A stretch of DNA of 64,000 bases, taken from assembly GCA_052380005.1 (NCBI GenBank), contig JBQTCJ010000011.1. One strand, written 5' to 3'. The notes below the pieces were generated by a model. The model saw only the letters and a list, made by a program, of their open reading frames with translations, was not told the DNA's origin and made no database searches. This DNA is from Salinarimonas sp052380005 (lineage in GTDB: Bacteria > Pseudomonadota > Alphaproteobacteria > Rhizobiales > Beijerinckiaceae). This document shows, one piece after another, positions 60,756 to 64,000 of the stretch; position 1 is the first letter of the stretch, and every line of letters begins with the position of its first letter. The translations under genes and the position numbers were made by a program.

Positions 60756-63074
60756 TCAGGCCTCCTTGCGGCCGCGCGTGCCGCCCGTGCGCAGCAGCGC
60801 CCAGGCGCCGAGCGCGGCGAAGGCGACGACCGCGATCTCGCCGAACGTGTCGAGCGCGCGGAAATCGACCAGGATGACGTTGACGACGTTGCGGCCGAAG
60901 CCCTCCGGCACCGAGGTGATCGCGAAGTACTCGGTCAGCTCCGGGTTGAAGGGCTTGGCGGCGATCCACAGCGTGGCGACGAGAATGCAGGCCGCGAAGG
61001 CGGCCGACAGCCCGCCGTCCAGCCAGCGCTCGCCGGGGGTGCGAGACGACTTCGCCACGATCGGCAGCTTGAGCAGCACCGCCATCACGATGACGACGAA
61101 CAGCGTCTCGACCGAGAACTGGGTGAGCGCCAGGTCCGGCCCGCCGTTGAGCAGGAAGACCAGAGCGAGGCCGTAGCCCGCGAGGCCCACCGCCACGATC
61201 GCCGAGACGAGCGAGGGTACGGCGGCGGCGACGAGGCAGCCCGCGACGATCAGCGCGCACACGACGAGGAGGTAGGGCCGCACCGGCTCCCCCGCGATCG
61301 CCGGCAGGAGCGGGCCCTCGCCGGCGAGGAGGCCGTAGGCGAGAAGCCCCGTGACGGCCGCCGAGACCACCGCCGCGTAGACGCGCAGGTCCCCGTTCTG
61401 GAGGAGGTTCGTCGACCAGCGGGCGAGCGCGAGCGTGCGCCCGAGCACGAGGTCGTAGCCCCGGTCGAGGAAGACCTCGTCGAAGGCGCGCCGGCGGCGC
61501 ATGAACAGGTGGATCGGGTCCCAGAACCAGGCGAGCACGGCGCCGAGCACGACGACGAGGCCCGAGAGTGCCAGCATCGGCGTGAAGCCGTGCCAGAGCT
61601 TGAAGGACACCTCGAACGGCGCGCCGTGGATGGCGATCGCCGCGGGGGTGATGAGCGCGTAGGAGACGAGCGAGGGCACGAGCCCGAAGGTCACGCCGAC
61701 GACGGCGAGCAGCAGCGGCCCCATCGTCATGCCCGGCTGCTCGCCGTGCTCGATCCGGATGGGCTTCTTGGCGCGCCCGAAGAAGGGCTTGAGCGCCAGC
61801 ACGCCGGCGATCGCCACCATCACGGCGTTGACGAGCACGCCGATCGTGACCGCGACCGTGTCGAGCGAGGACTCGAGCTTGGCCTCGAACAGGTACTCCT
61901 TCGAGATGAAGCCGATGAACGGCGGCAGGCCGGCCATCGAGAACGAGGCGAGCACCGTCGCCGCCGCGGTGAACGGCAGGAGCCGCGCGAGGCCGCCGAG
62001 CGCGCGCAGCCGGGTCTCGTGCGTCGCGTGGATGACGATGCCGGCGCAGAAGAACAAGGTCGCCTTGTAGAGCGCGTGCGCCAGGATGAAGCCCACGACC
62101 GCCACCGACGAGACCGGGCCGTCGAGCCCGATCAGCATCACGAGCGTGCCGAGCGAGGCGACCGTCGAGTAGGCGAGCACCGCCTTGAGCTCGATCGCGC
62201 GCAGCGCCTGCACGGCGGCGATCAGCATGGTGAGCCCGCCGAAGAAGACGAGCGTCGCACCCACCCACGGCGCGCCGGCGAAGACCGGGTCGAGCCGCGC
62301 GAGCAGGTAGACGCCGAGCTTCACCATCGTGGCCGAGTGCAGGTAGGCCGACGCCGGGGTGGGCGCCTTCATGGCGTTGGGCAGCCAGAAGTGGAACGGG
62401 AACTGCGCCGACTTGGTGAAGGCGCCGATCAGCACGCAGGCCACGATCGCCGGCAGGAGCGGGCTCTCGAGCACCGGCGCAGGGTTCGCCGTGATCGCCG
62501 CGAGCGAGAAGGTGCCGGCCTCGACGCCGATGAGGATGATGCCCGCGAGGAGCGCCAGCCCGCCGCCGGCGGTGACGAGGAGCGACTGCAGCGCAGCCTT
62601 GCGCGCCTTGGCGTCCTCGCTCTGGAAGCCGACGAGGAGGAACGAGAGCAGGCTCGTCATCTCCCAGAAGACGAACAGCGCGACGAGGTTGTCGGCGGTG
62701 ACCGTCGCCAGCATCGCCGTCATGAACAGGAGGATGTAGAACAGGAACTGCGCCCGCGCGAAGGCCGGCTTCGCCGCCATGTAGGACGCCGCATACAGCA
62801 CCACCAGCGCGCCGATGCCGGTGATCAGCAGCGCGAACAGCAGCGAGAAGCCGTCGAGGCGGAAGGTCAGGTCGATGCCGAGGGAGGGCACCCACGGCAC
62901 GACCTCGACGATCGGCGCGGAGCCGACCGGGCCGATCTGCGTGAAGAACCAGGCGAACAGCGCCGCCGGCAGGGCCGCGGCGAGCGGGCCGCCCAGCGCG
63001 CCGGCTCGCGCGACCACGAAGGGCGCGGCGATCGAGCCGGCGAGGGCGACGAGCAGGATGGTCGAGAGGTCCAC
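60756..63074 (-). CDS. mnhA: Na+/H+ antiporter subunit A
   Basis: The 772-residue large subunit of the Mrp antiporter, which exchanges cytoplasmic Na+ for external H+ and supports alkali and salt tolerance. About 20 membrane helices are predicted. The NuoL-like core shows FWEMTSLLSFLLVGF and HSATMVKLGVYLLARLDP; the C-terminal DUF4040/MbhE-like part has NGGPDLALTQFSVETL. GTG at 63074 is chosen because GGAGGAG lies at the right distance. It leads the operon mnhABCDEFG. Confidence 0.95.
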   Translation of the reverse strand: MDLSTILLVALAGSIAAPFVVARAGALGGPLAAALPAALFAWFFTQIGPVGSAPIVEVVPWVPSLGIDLTFRLDGFSLLFALLITGIGALVVLYAASYMAAKPAFARAQFLFYILLFMTAMLATVTADNLVALFVFWEMTSLLSFLLVGFQSEDAKARKAALQSLLVTAGGGLALLAGIILIGVEAGTFSLAAITANPAPVLESPLLPAIVACVLIGAFTKSAQFPFHFWLPNAMKAPTPASAYLHSATMVKLGVYLLARLDPVFAGAPWVGATLVFFGGLTMLIAAVQALRAIELKAVLAYSTVASLGTLVMLIGLDGPVSSVAVVGFILAHALYKATLFFCAGIVIHATHETRLRALGGLARLLPFTAAATVLASFSMAGLPPFIGFISKEYLFEAKLESSLDTVAVTIGVLVNAVMVAIAGVLALKPFFGRAKKPIRIEHGEQPGMTMGPLLLAVVGVTFGLVPSLVSYALITPAAIAIHGAPFEVSFKLWHGFTPMLALSGLVVVLGAVLAWFWDPIHLFMRRRRAFDEVFLDRGYDLVLGRTLALARWSTNLLQNGDLRVYAAVVSAAVTGLLAYGLLAGEGPLLPAIAGEPVRPYLLVVCALIVAGCLVAAAVPSLVSAIVAVGLAGYGLALVFLLNGGPDLALTQFSVETLFVVIVMAVLLKLPIVAKSSRTPGERWLDGGLSAAFAACILVATLWIAAKPFNPELTEYFAITSVPEGFGRNVVNVILVDFRALDTFGEIAVVAFAALGAWALLRTGGTRGRKEA

Positions 63075-63176
63075 GAGCAGAGCTCCTCCGTGATATCGGG
63101 GAGGCTTCCGCAAGTGGCATGCCAGAGTTCTAAGCTTTTGAAATCACAAAGACATCTCTAGCCGCACCCGGCCCAT

Positions 63177-63255
63177 GTCCGGGCTTCCGGACGTGCGACC
63201 CGCACCGGCGTCCGGATTTCCGAACGCGGGGCGGGCGCGTTCGGAGGTCCGGACG
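63177..63255. promoter_or_regulatory. Two strong hairpins between the acidic-protein gene and mnhA
   Basis: First: GTCCGG (63177-63182) and CCGGAC (63187-63192) around GCTT. Second: a 20-base stem from 63209-63228 and 63236-63255 with a seven-base loop GGGCGGG; only two positions mismatch as DNA, and these would be G-U pairs in a plus-strand RNA. They lie directly after the stop of the acidic-protein gene (minus strand) and before mnhA. No T-run follows, so a terminator role is uncertain. Confidence 0.5.
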
Positions 63256-63268
63256 TCGCAGGTGCCCG

Positions 63269-63727
63269 TCAGTGCCCGCCCTGGCTCATCCGCGCGTCGC
63301 GCGGGGCGCCGAGAATCTCGGCGAGCGACTGGGAGATGTGGCGCGCCTCCTCGTCCTGCAGGCGCAGCATGATCGGCGGCAGGTGGCCGGCGCGCAGCGA
63401 GACCACGGCGTGGCCGTCCTGGTCGAGGCCGATGTCGATGGTGGACGAGGTCACGTCGACGACCTCGCCCTCGATCGTCTCGGGGCCGTCCTCGCCGTCT
63501 TCCTCTGCGAGCTGCCGGGCGAGCTCCTCGGTCAGCTCCTCGTCGGAGAAGGCCTCCTCCAGCTCCTCCTCGTCGAGCGCCTCGTCCATCACGTCGAGCA
63601 GCTGCGTCAGCGCCGAGGCGAGCGTGCGCGCGGCGCCCGCGTCCATCACGATGGCGGTCGACTGGTCGTCCTTCTGGAACGAGAGCTGGATCTTGTCGCC
63701 TTCGACGGAAAGAGAGATTCCGGCCAT
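63269..63727 (-). CDS. Acidic protein of unknown function
   Basis: A 152-residue cytoplasmic protein that I do not recognise. Residues about 1-45 and 85-150 look like beta-rich domains (LSVEGDKIQLSFQKDDQSTAIVMD and STIDIGLDQDGHAVVSL). The middle (about 44-87) is very acidic, with runs such as DEALDEEELEEAFSDEELTEE. The last residues hold His (SQGGH). It is the gene before mnhA on the minus strand, after about 195 bases with hairpins; co-regulation with the antiporter is possible but unproved. Confidence 0.7.
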   Translation of the reverse strand: MAGISLSVEGDKIQLSFQKDDQSTAIVMDAGAARTLASALTQLLDVMDEALDEEELEEAFSDEELTEELARQLAEEDGEDGPETIEGEVVDVTSSTIDIGLDQDGHAVVSLRAGHLPPIMLRLQDEEARHISQSLAEILGAPRDARMSQGGH

Positions 63728-63869
63728 GATGCTCCTTTCGGCGGTAGGGCATATATGGGAGCGGTGCAGGGCTCCTGTCCAGAGGGCGACGGGAAGCGGC
63801 CCCGCTCCGGGAAGGAGCAGGGCTCTTCCAACGTTCCGTCGCGCTCGCCGGCCAGAGGCCGCTGGACGC

Positions 63870-64000
63870 TCAGCGGCCGCGGCGCGGCCGCTGCCCGGTG
63901 GGGCCGCCGGCGCCCGAGCCGGAGAGCCAGCCGATGCTCGCCCCGTCCCGATCGCCGCGGCCGCGTGCCGCCGGCGCGCCGGAGGCGGGCTTGCGGGAGC
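63870..64000 (-). CDS. Possible C-terminal tail of a gene running off the window
   Basis: A minus-strand frame enters from beyond base 64000 and ends with a stop at 63870-63872. The visible 43 codons end in a Gly/Arg-rich tail, SIGWLSGSGAGGPTGQRP then an Arg-rich end. No family can be named from so short a piece, and the very high GC makes chance open frames likely. Confidence 0.3.
   Translation of the reverse strand, partial: SRKPASGAPAARGRGDRDGASIGWLSGSGAGGPTGQRPRRGR

Noticed and set aside
60471..63161. A long plus-strand open frame opposite mnhA and mnhB
   Set aside because: The translation is Arg/Glu/His-rich with no domain, while the minus strand encodes well-known antiporter subunits. 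It is a composition artefact.

Overview
The window is a very GC-rich stretch of chromosome with densely packed genes. Gene content and order point to an alphaproteobacterium, most likely a phototrophic member of the Hyphomicrobiales (Rhizobiales). The evidence is CcrM, the cycHJKL-type cytochrome c maturation operon (ccmI-ccmE-ccmF-ccmH), an operon resembling rhizobial feuNPQ, the accD-folC and pgsA-moaD-moaE pairs, the giant NAD-glutamate dehydrogenase and the bacteriochlorophyll genes bchE-bchJ. No phage, insertion sequence, CRISPR array or tRNA gene was recognised, so this is core chromosome with a few accessory patches. The genus cannot be fixed from the window.

1-13 kb: The start of pyrG (cut by the window edge), secG and an AhpD-like peroxidase-family gene lie on the minus strand. 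Then come the 1616-residue NAD-glutamate dehydrogenase, a small exported Cys-rich protein, a MarC-type membrane protein and a PP2C-like phosphatase. A sensor kinase/response regulator pair and a single-PDZ HtrA protease follow on the minus strand, with one copy of an intergenic repeat between regulator and protease.

13-27 kb: A 17-kDa-antigen-like lipoprotein with a clear terminator precedes ccmI-ccmE-ccmF-ccmH. Next are a soluble four-PAS HWE/HisKA_2 kinase, a PepSY protein/regulator/sensor operon, glyQ, and a ferric-reductase-like flavocytochrome divergent from a pentaheme cytochrome c that carries EF-hand-like loops. The haem maturation genes and the two cytochromes are close together, which suggests, but does not prove, a shared interest in periplasmic electron transfer.

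27-41 kb: A glycosyltransferase, an alpha/beta hydrolase, a second inverted copy of the intergenic repeat, a GNAT acetyltransferase, moaE-moaD-pgsA, glnE and a DUF2865-like protein lead to bchE-bchJ. This photosynthesis pair sits alone among housekeeping genes. It has an FNR/FixK-type box and a perfect PpsR/CrtJ-type TGT-N12-ACA site upstream, so oxygen control is predicted. A small membrane protein, the RNase P RNA gene, a glycine-zipper lipoprotein, a TerB/J-domain protein, a cell-wall amidase and a DUF1206 protein follow.

41-52 kb: YciB/IspZ, folC and accD are followed by an AraC regulator with an operator-like palindrome, a beta-propeller protein, a DUF1579-like protein and a LysR/short-chain dehydrogenase divergent pair with a LysR-type palindrome. 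A cyclic-nucleotide-binding/thioredoxin-reductase-like fusion lacking the usual CxxC, and ccrM, complete the region.

52-64 kb: Two methyltransferases and a further two-component pair come first. A complete seven-gene Mrp/Mnh sodium-proton antiporter operon follows; its last gene, mnhG, carries a large universal-stress-protein-like extension. The window ends with an acidic unknown protein and the possible tail of another gene. The best candidates for something undescribed are the MnhG-USP fusion, the cyclic-nucleotide-linked TrxR-like protein, the EF-hand pentaheme cytochrome, and the two-copy palindromic repeat.
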